Source of the DNA: Neobacillus thermocopriae
GTDB lineage: Bacteria > Bacillota > Bacilli > Bacillales > Cytobacillaceae
Reading direction: 5' to 3'
NCBI RefSeq assembly: GCF_010975035.1
Contig: NZ_JAAIUV010000012.1
Coordinates: forward strand, 1-64,000
DNA length: 64,000 nucleotides
This document shows positions 39,733 through 49,237 of the stretch, one piece after another (within the stretch, counting starts at the first letter, position 1; every line of letters starts with the position of its first letter). The position numbers and the translations under genes were made by a program. A model generated the notes under the pieces. That model saw only the letters and a program-made list of their open reading frames with translations. It was not told the DNA's origin and searched no databases.

Positions 39733-40526
39733 GCAATCTCCTCTTCTAGTACAATTTTTGTACCTATTTTTTTACCGTTCACGTAATCAATCAAACTACT
39801 TTTTTCTAAACCACTAATGATGGCCACCTCATGGATGTTATGGACAAGCCCATCGATTGCCGCTTTTACCTTTGGGATCATGCCACCATAGATGATTTTC
39901 TTTTCAATCATTTCTTCGATAACTGCTTTGGATACTTTATCAAGTTTCTGTTTAGTCCCGTTTTTTTCCACTAAGATTCCCGGGATATCACTGATAAAAC
40001 AAAGATTTGCCTGTAGTGCTTTAGCAATCGCGGAAGCAGCTATATCACCGTTGATATTGTATCGCTGACCAAATGCGTCGATTCCAATGGGGGAAATGAC
40101 CGGGATGCTTCCTTGAGCAATAATCCCTTCAATTACTAAGTGTTTCACCTCTTCCACTTCACCAACAAAACCTAATTCATTTGCATTTTGAACGGGCTTT
40201 GTTTGGAGTAGACCACCGTCAACTCCACTCACGCCGATTGCCGTACCCCCTACTTCAATCAGATTCCGAACAACTTGCTTATTGACCATACCACTCAAAA
40301 CCATCTCAACAATATCCAAAACATCTTGATTCGTTACCCTCAAGCCATTAACAAATTTCGTTTCAATATTTAAGCTTTTCACTAATTGATTGATCATAGG
40401 GCCACCACCATGGACGATAATGGGTGTCCATTCACCAGTTTGATGGAGGGAAACGATGTCTTCATAAAAGGATCTCGGTAGATTTTCTAACACACTTCCG
40501 CCACACTTAATGACTAAGTATTTCAT
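39729..40526 (-). CDS. argB: Acetylglutamate kinase
   Basis: A 265-residue amino-acid kinase phosphorylating N-acetylglutamate. IKCGGSVL (6-13), the VHGGGPMINQ loop (38-47) and the C-terminal GGMIPKVKAAI block are clear. It lacks the N-terminal helix linked to arginine feedback inhibition in hexameric enzymes, so it is probably dimeric and arginine-insensitive. Overlaps argD by 4 nt. Confidence 0.96.
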   Translation of the reverse strand: MKYLVIKCGGSVLENLPRSFYEDIVSLHQTGEWTPIIVHGGGPMINQLVKSLNIETKFVNGLRVTNQDVLDIVEMVLSGMVNKQVVRNLIEVGGTAIGVSGVDGGLLQTKPVQNANELGFVGEVEEVKHLVIEGIIAQGSIPVISPIGIDAFGQRYNINGDIAASAIAKALQANLCFISDIPGILVEKNGTKQKLDKVSKAVIEEMIEKKIIYGGMIPKVKAAIDGLVHNIHEVAIISGLEKSSLIDYVNGKKIGTKIVLEEEIA

Positions 40527-40540
40527 TTCGGTTCCCTCCC

Positions 40541-41776
40541 TTACGTGCGGTAGGATGCGTTAATTTTCACATAATCATACGTTAGGTCGCATCCCCAAGC
40601 AGCAGCACTACAATCTCCTTGATTTAATTCAACGAATATTTGGACATTTTCTTGTTCCAAGTATTCTTTTGCTTCTTCTTCTACAAACACACATGGAAGA
40701 CCGTTTTCAAATACGGTGATTGGTCCAATTCCTACTTTTACTGTGTTCGGGTCAACAGGAACACCACTATATCCAATGGCTGTCACGATTCTTCCCCAGT
40801 TAGCATCTGTTCCATAGATCGCTGTTTTTACCAGATTAGAAGAAATAATTGATTTTCCAACTGCTCGTGCTGCTTCTAAACTATAAGCACCGCTCACATT
40901 CACTTCAATGAGCTTTGTTGCTCCTTCTCCGTCTCTGGCAATTTTTTTAGCAAGAGATTCACATACGATTTTTAATCCGCTCACAAATAAATCCCAATCA
41001 GGATGTTCTTTTGTCAGTTGGTTATTTTTTGCTAAACCGTTGGCCATGACTAGTACCATGTCATTGGTACTTGTGTCACCATCCACTGTAATCATGTTGA
41101 ATGTTTGGTTCGTTACATCCTTTAAGGCTGAGACTAGATCATCGTAAGCAATGTTTGCATCTGTTGTGACAAATCCGAGCATGGTAGCCATGTTGGGATG
41201 GATCATGCCAGACCCTTTAGCGGCCCCACCGATACTGACAGTTTTGCCATCAATTTTTAATTGGACAGCTGTGTTTTTAACCGTCGTATCTGTCGTCAAA
41301 ATTGCTTTTTTAAAGTTGTCTTCCTGTTCATATTCTTTCTGTAGAATTTGCTTAATGCCTTGATTGATTTTATCCATTGGCAGTAATTCTCCGATTACAC
41401 CAGTTGATGTTACTGCAACGAGATGGTCATCAATATGTAGTTCAGCGGCAAAATTTTTCTGCATTTCATAAGCATCCATTAATCCTTGTTCCCCAGTACA
41501 TGCATTTGCATTTCCAGAGTTCACGAGAATGGCTTGAAGCTTTTGCTCTTTGGCAATGCTTTCTTGCGTGACTAATAAGGGGGCTGCCTGAAACACATTT
41601 GTCGTATAGACACCAGCTGCAGTTGCAGGGACCTCTGAAACAATATAGCCAAGATCGAGCCGTTTTCTTTTAATCCCACAATGCATACCACCTGCTTTAA
41701 AACCTAACGGTAACGTAACACTTTCTTTCTCAAAAACTACTATTTTTTCACTTGATATCGCTTGAACCAATCTCAT
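40541..41776 (-). CDS. argJ: Glutamate N-acetyltransferase / amino-acid acetyltransferase (bifunctional ArgJ)
   Basis: A 411-residue self-cleaving enzyme that transfers the acetyl group of acetylornithine to glutamate, which makes argA and argE unnecessary. The cleavage site Thr lies in HPNMATMLGF; the ILVNSGNANACTGEQG segment and KGSGMIHP are conserved. Start ATG 41776 follows AAAGGGGG; a TTG six codons upstream lacks support. Nine nucleotides separate it from argC. Bifunctionality is inferred from the Bacillus family. Confidence 0.94.
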   Translation of the reverse strand: MRLVQAISSEKIVVFEKESVTLPLGFKAGGMHCGIKRKRLDLGYIVSEVPATAAGVYTTNVFQAAPLLVTQESIAKEQKLQAILVNSGNANACTGEQGLMDAYEMQKNFAAELHIDDHLVAVTSTGVIGELLPMDKINQGIKQILQKEYEQEDNFKKAILTTDTTVKNTAVQLKIDGKTVSIGGAAKGSGMIHPNMATMLGFVTTDANIAYDDLVSALKDVTNQTFNMITVDGDTSTNDMVLVMANGLAKNNQLTKEHPDWDLFVSGLKIVCESLAKKIARDGEGATKLIEVNVSGAYSLEAARAVGKSIISSNLVKTAIYGTDANWGRIVTAIGYSGVPVDPNTVKVGIGPITVFENGLPCVFVEEEAKEYLEQENVQIFVELNQGDCSAAAWGCDLTYDYVKINASYRT

Positions 41777-41802
41777 TTCCCCCTTTGTAAACAACCATTT
41801 TT

Positions 41803-42840
41803 TTACGGATACATTGGTATATTGATTAATCCTGTGCTTTCATCCCAGCCGAACATCAGGTTTGCATTCTGGATTGCTTGACCAGAAGCACCTTTCATTA
41901 AATTATCGATGACAGAGATGATCGTTAAACGGTTAGTACGCTCGTCAACATGTAAACCGATATCACAATAATTACTTCCCCAAACTTCTTTAGTTGCTGG
42001 GATCGTCCCTACCGGCCTTACTCGGACAAATGGCTTATTTTTATAAAACTTTTTGTATAACTCATACACTTCTAAAGTTGAAAGGTTTCGCTTTAGGTTT
42101 ACATACATTGTGCACATAATTCCTCTTGTCATCGGAACCAAGTGGGTTGTAAAAGAAACGGTGATTGGATGGCCGCTTTCCTCTTCTAGAACTTGTTCAA
42201 TTTCCGGAATATGTTGATGTTTCCCCAACTTGTATGCTTTTAAATTTTCATTTATTTCAACATAATGACTTGTTAATGATAAACCTCTACCCGCACCACT
42301 AACACCTGATTTGGCATCAATGATGATTGATTCAAAATCTACTAAGTTTGTTCTTATAATAGGTATGAGTCCTAAATTTGTTGCAGTTGGATAACACCCT
42401 GGATTTGCAATTAAGCGTGCATCACTTATTTTTTCAGCGTAAATCTCACTTAATCCATAGATTGCTTGATTTAAATATGCCCGGTCAGCAGATGGATGCT
42501 TATACCAAAATTCATATTGTTCCTCGGTTTTTAAGCGAAAATCCCCTGATAAATCTATACATCTTACCCCTTCTTCCATTAGCTCTGGTACCAATCTGCT
42601 ACTTACGCCAGATGGAGTGGCAAGGAAAACAACATCATTTTGTTCAGCTAATGTTTTCGGATCAAATTTTTCTAACGGTTGTTCTAGTATTCCAGTTAGA
42701 TGAGGGTAAGCCTCACTAAAGCTATTTCCAGCCTGGGAGTTAGATACAACGGTACCAATCTTTAAGTGTGGATGTATCTTTATAAGTCTAATTAGTTCCA
42801 CTGCTCCATACCCAGTACCGCCGATAACTGCTGCCTTCAT
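41803..42840 (-). CDS. argC: N-acetyl-gamma-glutamyl-phosphate reductase
   Basis: A 345-residue NADPH-dependent reductase, first gene of the cluster. Rossmann motif VIGGTGYGAVEL (4-15), catalytic Cys in ANPGCYPTAT and the HQHIPEIEQ segment are present. The ATG at 42840 gives the usual MKAAVIGG start; a GTG four codons upstream (42852) also has a well-spaced AAGGA, so the start is open. Its promoter carries two ARG-box-like sites. Confidence 0.95.
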   Translation of the reverse strand: MKAAVIGGTGYGAVELIRLIKIHPHLKIGTVVSNSQAGNSFSEAYPHLTGILEQPLEKFDPKTLAEQNDVVFLATPSGVSSRLVPELMEEGVRCIDLSGDFRLKTEEQYEFWYKHPSADRAYLNQAIYGLSEIYAEKISDARLIANPGCYPTATNLGLIPIIRTNLVDFESIIIDAKSGVSGAGRGLSLTSHYVEINENLKAYKLGKHQHIPEIEQVLEEESGHPITVSFTTHLVPMTRGIMCTMYVNLKRNLSTLEVYELYKKFYKNKPFVRVRPVGTIPATKEVWGSNYCDIGLHVDERTNRLTIISVIDNLMKGASGQAIQNANLMFGWDESTGLINIPMYP

Positions 42841-42870
42841 TCTTTCTCTCACTCCCGCATCCTTTTATAT

Positions 42871-42905
42871 TGAATTATTATACATCCATATATATAAATA
42901 TTCAA
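42871..42905 (-). promoter_or_regulatory. argC promoter with tandem ARG boxes
   Basis: Leftward TTGAAT (42905-42900), 17-nt spacer, TATAAT (42882-42877). TGAATTATTATACA (42871-42884) fits the ARG box TGNATWWWWATNCA and covers the -10; a second box with one mismatch (42891-42904) covers the -35. AhrC/ArgR with bound arginine should therefore repress the whole cluster. Confidence 0.75.
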
Positions 42906-43019
42906 TCTATAAATTTAGATTTTTTCATCTAATCCTAAAATTATTAGGATTTTATTTGGAAACGCTTTCATTTTGTTTTTATAAAATATACAATCTTTAT
43001 GCAAAATGACCTTAAAAAA

Positions 43020-43151
43020 GGGGCTGTCCGGAAAGTGGTATTTCAGCCGAAATCTTTATAAAAGCAAAACCCAAGAATGCTGTTAAATCAACATTCTTGG
43101 GTTTTTAATTTGGGTTCATTTTTCTCTTAAATGGACTTTTTAGACAGCCCC
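43020..43151. mobile_element. Probable 132-bp MITE-like element
   Basis: Ends are 17-bp inverted repeats with three mismatches: GGGGCTGTCCGGAAAGT on the left and, reversed, GGGGCTGTCTAAAAAGT on the right. The end sequence resembles termini of IS1182-type elements. The interior carries a strong hairpin and no open frame. No target-site duplication is obvious. It fills most of the argC-aroD gap. Confidence 0.5.
43066..43107. terminator. Hairpin terminator inside the MITE-like element
   Basis: AACCCAAGAATG / CATTCTTGGGTT stem with a 12-nt loop and T-tract rightward; A-rich flank leftward. It may insulate arg and aro units. Confidence 0.6.
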
Positions 43152-43173
43152 AGTTATACATTTGATCGTCATC

Positions 43174-43926
43174 TCATTTATATAAGATTTCCAATACCTT
43201 TCTTAATTCTTCAACTGAAATTTGCCCAGGAGCAGAGGAGTTTGTTGCTACTCCAAAGGAAATGGCTGATCCAAAACCACCAAATCGGCTAATTTTTCCA
43301 TAATCCCCCATCGATATGGTGATAAATGGTCTATCTGCATATTTCTCATTCATTGTATTTGCCGCTTCTAATAAAGTAATCACATCTCCTGGATGATTAG
43401 GCATGACCGCAATTTTCGAAATATCGCCATCAAGTTCCTGTGCTTTACAAAGGCGTGATATGATTTCTTCCTTTGGTGGTGTTTTTTCAAAATCATGATT
43501 AGATAATATAACAAATACCCCATTGGAATGAGCGGTATCAATTAACTTTTTTATATCCTGTTCTTCATTAAATAATTCAATATCAATGAAATCGGAAAGG
43601 CTCGTCTCGGCCACCACTTTATTAAGCTCCATATAATAACCGTTATTTATTTCCTTTTCTCCTCCTTCACGTTTACTTCTAAACGTGAAAATAATCGGGG
43701 TACTGTGAAGAATACTGCGAATTTCGGAAAGTGCCTGTTTAACCTTTTCGATTTTCTCTACCTTTTCAAAAAAGTCAACCCGCCATTCAACCAAATCTAC
43801 ATGAAGTTTTTGAATATATTCCGCTTCCAACTTCAGCTCCTTCAACGTTTTTCCGATCATCGGAACACAAATCTTTGGAGCTCCTTCACCTATGGTGAGA
43901 CCTTTTACCTTTATGATTTTCTTCAT
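43174..43926 (-). CDS. aroD: 3-dehydroquinate dehydratase, type I
   Basis: A 250-residue Schiff-base enzyme of the shikimate pathway. E47 and R49 in VEWRVDF, H144 in LSNHDF and the Schiff-base lysine K171 in KIAVMPNHPGD are in place. Its start overlaps the shikimate kinase stop by ATGA, so the two are coupled. B. subtilis uses a type I AroD-like enzyme too, though elsewhere in the genome. Confidence 0.95.
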   Translation of the reverse strand: MKKIIKVKGLTIGEGAPKICVPMIGKTLKELKLEAEYIQKLHVDLVEWRVDFFEKVEKIEKVKQALSEIRSILHSTPIIFTFRSKREGGEKEINNGYYMELNKVVAETSLSDFIDIELFNEEQDIKKLIDTAHSNGVFVILSNHDFEKTPPKEEIISRLCKAQELDGDISKIAVMPNHPGDVITLLEAANTMNEKYADRPFITISMGDYGKISRFGGFGSAISFGVATNSSAPGQISVEELRKVLEILYK

Positions 43927-44459
43927 CTTTCCGTCTCACTCCATCTCATTTTATCTATTATATAATGAGCTATTTCTTCAGGAGTTTTCCCATCGGTTTG
44001 GATTTTCAAATGATGATTGGCATAAATTACTTGACGCTTCTCAAAAAGCTCTTTCATCTCTTCTATAGACTTTCCTTGTAAGACGGGACGGCTGTCAATA
44101 ATGAGATTGACTCGCTCAAGCCAGCTTTCAAATGAAACTTCTAGAAAAATGACAAACGTGGATGATAAACAAGCAGTGCGAATTTCCTCTTGTAAAAATG
44201 CCCCACCACCTAATGAGAGAACCAGATTCTTTTCTAGCGCCAGACTAGTAATTAAACTTTTCTCCTTTTCTCTAAATACCGCTTCACCTAATTCTTTAAA
44301 AATTTGTGAAGTAGGCATTCCCAATTCTTTTTCAATCACTTCATCCGTATCCATAAATTTTCTGCCTAATTTTTTAGCCACTAAATTTCCAACCGTGGTC
44401 TTCCCTGCACCCATGAACCCAATAAATACAATACTTTTTTCTAATCCATTAATATCCAT
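43923..44459 (-). CDS. aroK: Shikimate kinase
   Basis: A 178-residue P-loop kinase: Walker A GFMGAGKTT (14-22), shikimate-binding DTD (37-39) and FREKE arginine, SLGGGAF, and the lid DSRPVL. Substrate-binding residues look complete. A TTGTCA-17-TAAACT promoter lies 30 nt upstream. First gene of a two-gene aro operon making successive though not adjacent pathway steps. Confidence 0.94.
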   Translation of the reverse strand: MDINGLEKSIVFIGFMGAGKTTVGNLVAKKLGRKFMDTDEVIEKELGMPTSQIFKELGEAVFREKEKSLITSLALEKNLVLSLGGGAFLQEEIRTACLSSTFVIFLEVSFESWLERVNLIIDSRPVLQGKSIEEMKELFEKRQVIYANHHLKIQTDGKTPEEIAHYIIDKMRWSETER

Positions 44460-44490
44460 AAATACAACCCCTAAATAAAACCTTTATTTG

Positions 44491-44519
44491 AGTTTATTCG
44501 TTGTCAAACTTCTTGACAA
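44491..44519 (-). promoter_or_regulatory. Promoter of aroK-aroD
   Basis: TTGTCA (44519-44514), 17-nt spacer, TAAACT (44496-44491). Motif match only. Confidence 0.55.
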
Positions 44520-44559
44520 GACAAAAAATGACGATTTTTAACAAATAATGCCTGACATC

Positions 44560-44584
44560 AAAAAGAGACCCCCTCTGGAGTCTC
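44560..44584 (-). terminator. Terminator of the peptide ABC importer operon
   Basis: Leftward GAGACTCC / GGGGTCTC stem (one G-U pair) with a 4-nt loop, then five T, just after the last permease gene. Confidence 0.75.
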
Positions 44585-44589
44585 CAAAT

Positions 44590-45492
44590 TTATTGTTTCA
44601 TTTTTGGATCGAGCACGTCGCGCAATCCGTCTCCCATTAAGTTGAAGCCAAGTACGGTGAGCATGATGGCCATACCTGGGAAGAATAATGTCCATGGTGC
44701 TTGAGTAATGTAGTTTTTGGAATCTGCTAGCATTTTTCCCCATTCCGGTTCTGGCGGTTGGGCTCCCAATCCTAGAAAACCAAGTGCTGCTGCCTCAATG
44801 ATAGCTGTAGCAATTGCTAGTGTTGCTTGTACAATGACCGGGGAAATACTGTTAGGCAAAATGTGTCGGAAAAGGATTCGTGTATCCCTCATCCCTATGG
44901 CTTTAGCTGACATAATGTACTCTTCCTGTTTGATACTCAGAACCTTCGAGCGAACTAATCGGCCAAAGTTGGGAACGTTAATCACTGCAATCGCTATCAA
45001 TGCATTCCTTAATGATGGACCAAGGATGGATACGACGGCGATTGCTAATAGAATACTTGGAAAAGCAAGCATGATATCAAAAATACGCGAGATAATGGCG
45101 TCTATCCAGCGTCCATAATAACCTGCCACAATGCCAAGCAACGTTCCAATCACCACGGAACCTAAGACAGAAAAGAAGCCAACCCATAAAGAAATCCTAG
45201 CGCCGTAGAGAATCCTTGAAAAGATGTCACGGCCAAAATCATCTGTACCAAACCAATGTTTGCTTGAAGGCGGCTGCATTCGATCAGTCAAGACTTGCTC
45301 CTTAAAGCCATATGGTGCCACCCACGGAGCAATAATGGCAATAATGATAAAAAAGAGTACAATAGTTAAGCCCGCTAAAGCTAATTTATTTTTATAAAAC
45401 GATTGCCATGCTTCTTTCCATGGAGGTGTCAGCTTTTCCTCAACAGCTTGCATTGTGATTTCTGCTGATGTATTTTTAGCAAGTTCAGCCAC
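44590..45492 (-). CDS. Peptide ABC transporter permease, DppC/OppC family
   Basis: A 300-residue permease with an OppC N-terminal segment and six helices; the EAA loop RLVRSKVLSIKQEEYIMSAKAIG contacts the ATPases. The conserved FGTDDFGRDIFSRILYGARISL motif region near 75-95 is typical. Last gene of the five-gene importer; 12 nt after the DppB-like gene, so co-translated. Confidence 0.93.
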   Translation of the reverse strand: MAELAKNTSAEITMQAVEEKLTPPWKEAWQSFYKNKLALAGLTIVLFFIIIAIIAPWVAPYGFKEQVLTDRMQPPSSKHWFGTDDFGRDIFSRILYGARISLWVGFFSVLGSVVIGTLLGIVAGYYGRWIDAIISRIFDIMLAFPSILLAIAVVSILGPSLRNALIAIAVINVPNFGRLVRSKVLSIKQEEYIMSAKAIGMRDTRILFRHILPNSISPVIVQATLAIATAIIEAAALGFLGLGAQPPEPEWGKMLADSKNYITQAPWTLFFPGMAIMLTVLGFNLMGDGLRDVLDPKMKQ

Positions 45493-45504
45493 ATTTAATC
45501 CCTC

Positions 45505-46512
45505 CTATTTGTTGTATTTAATACGCGGATCAATGAAGACATATAACAAGTCGACCAATAAATTGATCAACACGAAAATTGTGGCGATGATTAAGATTCC
45601 TGACTGAATGACTGGGTAATCACGATAAGCAATTGCATCATATAAATATCGTCCAATCCCTGGCCAGCCAAAAATCGTTTCTGTTAAAATCGCTCCCCCC
45701 AAAAGAAGCCCTGTTTGCAAACCAATCACCGTAAGGACAGGTATAACAGCATTTTTTAAAGAATGCTTGTACACAACCCAGAACATGCTTAACCCTTTAG
45801 CTCTCGCTGTGCGGACGTAATCAGATTTCATCACTTCAAGCATGGTCGCACGGGTCATCCGCGCAATGATCGCCATTGGGATAGTAGCAAGAGCCATACT
45901 TGGTAAAATTAAATGCTGCACCACGGTCCAAAATTGATCTGTTCTTCCTTGAAGCAATGTATCTATTAAATATAAGTTGGTGATGGACGTTACAGGATCT
46001 CTGACGTTCTCGCGACCTGTCGTTGGTAGCCAGCCAAGCTCAATAGAAAAAACCCACTGCTCCATCAAACCAAGCCAGAAAATTGGCATGGAAACCCCAA
46101 TAAGTGCAAAAACCATTGCTGCATAATCAAACCAAGATTTGGAGAACCAGGCACTGATTATTCCTGCATTGACCCCAACAATTACCGCAATGATCATTGC
46201 GACTAATGTAAGTTCAAATGTTGCCCCTAAATACGGCCAAATCTCTTCATTAATCGGTCCTCTTGTCCTTAATGAGGTTCCTAAATCCCCTTGGAAAAGC
46301 TGACCAAGATAATCAAAATATTGTATGTACCAAGGCCTGTCCAAACCTAATTCCTTTGTCAATGTGGCAATCGCTTCGGCAGTTGCTCTCTGACCAAGAA
46401 TAACCTGTGCCGGGTTTCCCGGAATGGCATGAATAATCGCAAAAACTACAAGGGTCATTCCAAAAAGTACTGGTATTAAAGAAAGGACACGGCGAATCGT
46501 ATATGTTAACAA
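45505..46512 (-). CDS. Peptide ABC transporter permease, DppB/OppB family
   Basis: A 335-residue permease: six helices, an N-terminal VLFGMTLVVFAIIHAIPG and the EAA loop DYVRTARAKGLSMFWVVYKH facing the ATPase. GNPAQVILGQRATAEAI is the usual periplasmic-side segment. Heterodimeric partner of the DppC-like protein. The sequence alone does not separate dipeptide from oligopeptide or glutathione transport. Confidence 0.93.
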   Translation of the reverse strand: MLTYTIRRVLSLIPVLFGMTLVVFAIIHAIPGNPAQVILGQRATAEAIATLTKELGLDRPWYIQYFDYLGQLFQGDLGTSLRTRGPINEEIWPYLGATFELTLVAMIIAVIVGVNAGIISAWFSKSWFDYAAMVFALIGVSMPIFWLGLMEQWVFSIELGWLPTTGRENVRDPVTSITNLYLIDTLLQGRTDQFWTVVQHLILPSMALATIPMAIIARMTRATMLEVMKSDYVRTARAKGLSMFWVVYKHSLKNAVIPVLTVIGLQTGLLLGGAILTETIFGWPGIGRYLYDAIAYRDYPVIQSGILIIATIFVLINLLVDLLYVFIDPRIKYNK

Positions 46513-46606
46513 TTGTTTTCACCTACCTCTTTTTCTTTAAGAAAATACTAAGAATATGTTTTGTTAACAAAAGGGGAGGAACAGCTCCCTCCCCTTCCAG
46601 AAAAGA

Positions 46607-48223
46607 TTATTTAAATTCAACTTTTGTTAATGCTTCTGAGCCAGTTGGATGTGGCAAGTAGTTCACAACATCTTTTGATGCAGCCAATAATGGAGTGGAG
46701 TGAACAAGCGGAACCCACGGCGCATCTTCTTTAATAATTTCTTGTGCTTTCTTGTACAGCTCATTACGTTTTGCTTGATCTGTTTCTGTCTGAGCGGCAA
46801 TCAATACTTCATGAAGCTCGTCATTGCTGTAATGAGTATAGTTGTTACTTCCAATACTATCTTTATCAAGCAATGTATATAAGAAGTTGTCCGCGTCCCC
46901 GTTATCTCCGGTCCATCCAAGCATGAACATATCAAACTCGCCCTTTGTTGCCTTTTCTAAATATGTGGCCCAGTCAACAGATTGAATTTTCGCTTTAATG
47001 CCAATTTTGCTCAAGCTTTCTTGAATGACTTCAGCCACTTTTTGTGCTTCAGGCATGTATGGACGTGCTACCGGCATAGCCCATAAGTCAATTTCAAAAC
47101 CATTTTCATAACCGGCTTCTTTCAATAAAGCTTTTGCTTTTTCAAGATCATATGGATAATCTTCAATCGCATCATTATACCCTTCAATTGAAGGAGGCAT
47201 TGGATTCACAGCGGCTTCCGCCTTACCACCATAGAATGCGTCAATAATCGCTTTTTTGTCCACTGCATGATTGATCGCTTGACGAACAAGCTTATTATCC
47301 AATGGCTTACGAGTAGTTGTTAAACCAATATATCCAACATTCATGGATGGACGTTCGATTACTTGAAGATTCGGGTTGGATTTAACCGTTTCCTCATCAG
47401 AGTTATTTAATCCATCCATTACATCAATTTCACCATTTGCAAGTGCATTAAGACGAGCAGTGTTTTCAGGAATAACTCGGAAAATAATTTTATTTAGCTT
47501 TGGTAAGCCTTCTTTCCAATAATCAGGGTTCTTTTCAAGTGTGATTGTATCGTTTTGTTTCCACTCTACGAATTTAAAAGGACCTGTTCCAACCGGATGG
47601 CTTCTAAAATCGTCTCCATATTTTTCAACCGCCGAAGGGCTGGCAATACCGAATGGAGACATGGCTAAGTTTTTAAGGAATGGAGCCTGTGGTCTTTTTA
47701 ATACAAATTGGACAGTATGTTCATCCACTGCTTTTACTTCTTTAATTACATGGCCTTCATCATTCTTATAGCCGCCAAACATAGAATAGTAAGGGAATTT
47801 CTCATCATTTCCGTTCATCCAGCGGTTAAAGTTGAAGACAACTGCATCGGCATTAAAATCAGTGCCATCATGGAATTTAACCCCTTTACGAAGGTGGAAT
47901 GTATATGTCAAACCATCCTCCGAAACTTCCCACTTTTCAGCTAGTCCAGGATTAATCGTTGTATCTTGGTCACCATACTCAACAAGTGTTTCAAAAATGT
48001 TTTCTGTAACTTTAAATGCTTCCCCTTCAGTAGTGGTAATAGGGTCAAGGGAAGTGGAGTCTCCACCGCGACCATAAACAAGAGTATCTTTTTTGGATTG
48101 GCTACCATTAGCAGATTTACCACCGGTTTTTTCATTCGATTTGCTGCTGCAGCCAACAAGGAACATGCTGATGGCTAATAAAGAGATCAACAGCCATTTA
48201 AAGGTCTTATTCTTCGTGTTCAT
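46607..48223 (-). CDS. Peptide-binding lipoprotein, DppA-type
   Basis: A 538-residue solute-binding protein. Signal peptide with lipobox LVGC and lipidated C25, then a Ser/Gly/Lys linker, then the SBP_bac_5 fold (residues about 45-538). Segments such as GTGPFKFVEWKQND and FMLGWTGDNGDADNFL resemble E. coli DppA closely, which favours dipeptides, though glutathione or other short peptides remain possible. Anchored outside the membrane to feed the two permeases. Confidence 0.92.
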   Translation of the reverse strand: MNTKNKTFKWLLISLLAISMFLVGCSSKSNEKTGGKSANGSQSKKDTLVYGRGGDSTSLDPITTTEGEAFKVTENIFETLVEYGDQDTTINPGLAEKWEVSEDGLTYTFHLRKGVKFHDGTDFNADAVVFNFNRWMNGNDEKFPYYSMFGGYKNDEGHVIKEVKAVDEHTVQFVLKRPQAPFLKNLAMSPFGIASPSAVEKYGDDFRSHPVGTGPFKFVEWKQNDTITLEKNPDYWKEGLPKLNKIIFRVIPENTARLNALANGEIDVMDGLNNSDEETVKSNPNLQVIERPSMNVGYIGLTTTRKPLDNKLVRQAINHAVDKKAIIDAFYGGKAEAAVNPMPPSIEGYNDAIEDYPYDLEKAKALLKEAGYENGFEIDLWAMPVARPYMPEAQKVAEVIQESLSKIGIKAKIQSVDWATYLEKATKGEFDMFMLGWTGDNGDADNFLYTLLDKDSIGSNNYTHYSNDELHEVLIAAQTETDQAKRNELYKKAQEIIKEDAPWVPLVHSTPLLAASKDVVNYLPHPTGSEALTKVEFK

Positions 48224-48268
48224 TTCTTACCCCCTGCAAACTATATTTTTTATCATAAATGTCGCCTC

Positions 48269-49237
48269 TCATTTGTTATATAAATGACAGGCAACATAAT
48301 GACCATTTAGATTGTGTTCTTCTGGTCTAGTTGTTTTGCAGATATCCATGCACTCAGTGCATCTTGTATGGAAAGCACAACCTGAAGGCGGATTGGCCGG
48401 GCTTGGCAGTTCGCCTTCTATTAAAATAGTTTGCTTCTTCAAATCTGGGTCCGGAATCGGGACAGCAGATAGAAGCGCTTTCGTATATGGATGTTTCGGA
48501 TTTTCATAGAGTTCTTCGCAATCAGCCAACTCTATTAATCTTCCTAAATACATAACCCCAACACGGTCACTGATATGGCGAACGACGCCCAGATCATGAG
48601 CGATAAATATGTAGGTAAGGTTAAACTCCTTTTGGATGTCCTTCATCAAATTGAGAACCTGTGCTTGAATAGAAACATCAAGTGCTGATACAGGTTCATC
48701 GGCAATAATTAGCTTAGGTTTGGTCATTAATGCTCTAGCAATGCCAATCCGCTGTCGCTGCCCACCACTAAATTGGTGAGGATACCGCTTAGCGTGATAA
48801 CTACTTAAACCTACTACTTCAAGCATTTCCTTAACCCGTTTTTTCCGCTCCTCTTTCGACCCTATTCCATGAACAATTAGTGGTTCTTCTAGTATTTGCT
48901 CAACCGAATGCCTCGGGTTCAAGGAAGCATATGGGTCTTGGAATACCATCTGAATATCTCGTCGAACCCTTCTTAATTCCGACTTGGACATTTTTGTAAT
49001 CTCTTTATCTTCAAAAATAATTCTACCGTCACTCGCCTCTATTAAACGCATTAGCAGACGGCCAGTGGTAGATTTACCGCATCCAGATTCACCAACAATC
49101 CCCAATGTTTCGCCCTTTTTTACATAAAAAGAGACATCATCAACCGCTTTGACTTCCCCCTGTTTTCTACCTAAAAGTCCGCCTGTGATAGGAAAGTATT
49201 TTTTTAGTCCTTTTACCTCAAGAAGTAACTCTGACAT
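48269..49237 (-). CDS. Peptide ABC transporter ATP-binding protein, DppF/OppF family
   Basis: About 322 residues. Walker A GESGCGKST, signature FSGGQRQRIGIAR, Walker B LIIADEPVSALD and H-loop FIAHDLG are complete; the C-terminal oligopeptide-transporter extension carries a Cys cluster (CAFHTRCTECMDIC) that in relatives binds an Fe-S cluster. The start MSELLLEVK at 49237 has GGGGAG 8 nt upstream and overlaps the dppD-like gene by 20 nt; longer frames are unsupported. Confidence 0.93.
   Translation of the reverse strand: MSELLLEVKGLKKYFPITGGLLGRKQGEVKAVDDVSFYVKKGETLGIVGESGCGKSTTGRLLMRLIEASDGRIIFEDKEITKMSKSELRRVRRDIQMVFQDPYASLNPRHSVEQILEEPLIVHGIGSKEERKKRVKEMLEVVGLSSYHAKRYPHQFSGGQRQRIGIARALMTKPKLIIADEPVSALDVSIQAQVLNLMKDIQKEFNLTYIFIAHDLGVVRHISDRVGVMYLGRLIELADCEELYENPKHPYTKALLSAVPIPDPDLKKQTILIEGELPSPANPPSGCAFHTRCTECMDICKTTRPEEHNLNGHYVACHLYNK

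Noticed and set aside
42378..42719. Open frame of 113 codons opposite argC
   Set aside because: It lies wholly antisense to a conserved enzyme, lacks a ribosome site and reads as low-complexity hydrophobic/Gln-Leu sequence; it is a shadow.
44101..45118. Long open frames opposite aroK and the DppC-like permease (125 and 133 codons)
   Set aside because: Fully antisense to strongly conserved genes, with no independent start signals.
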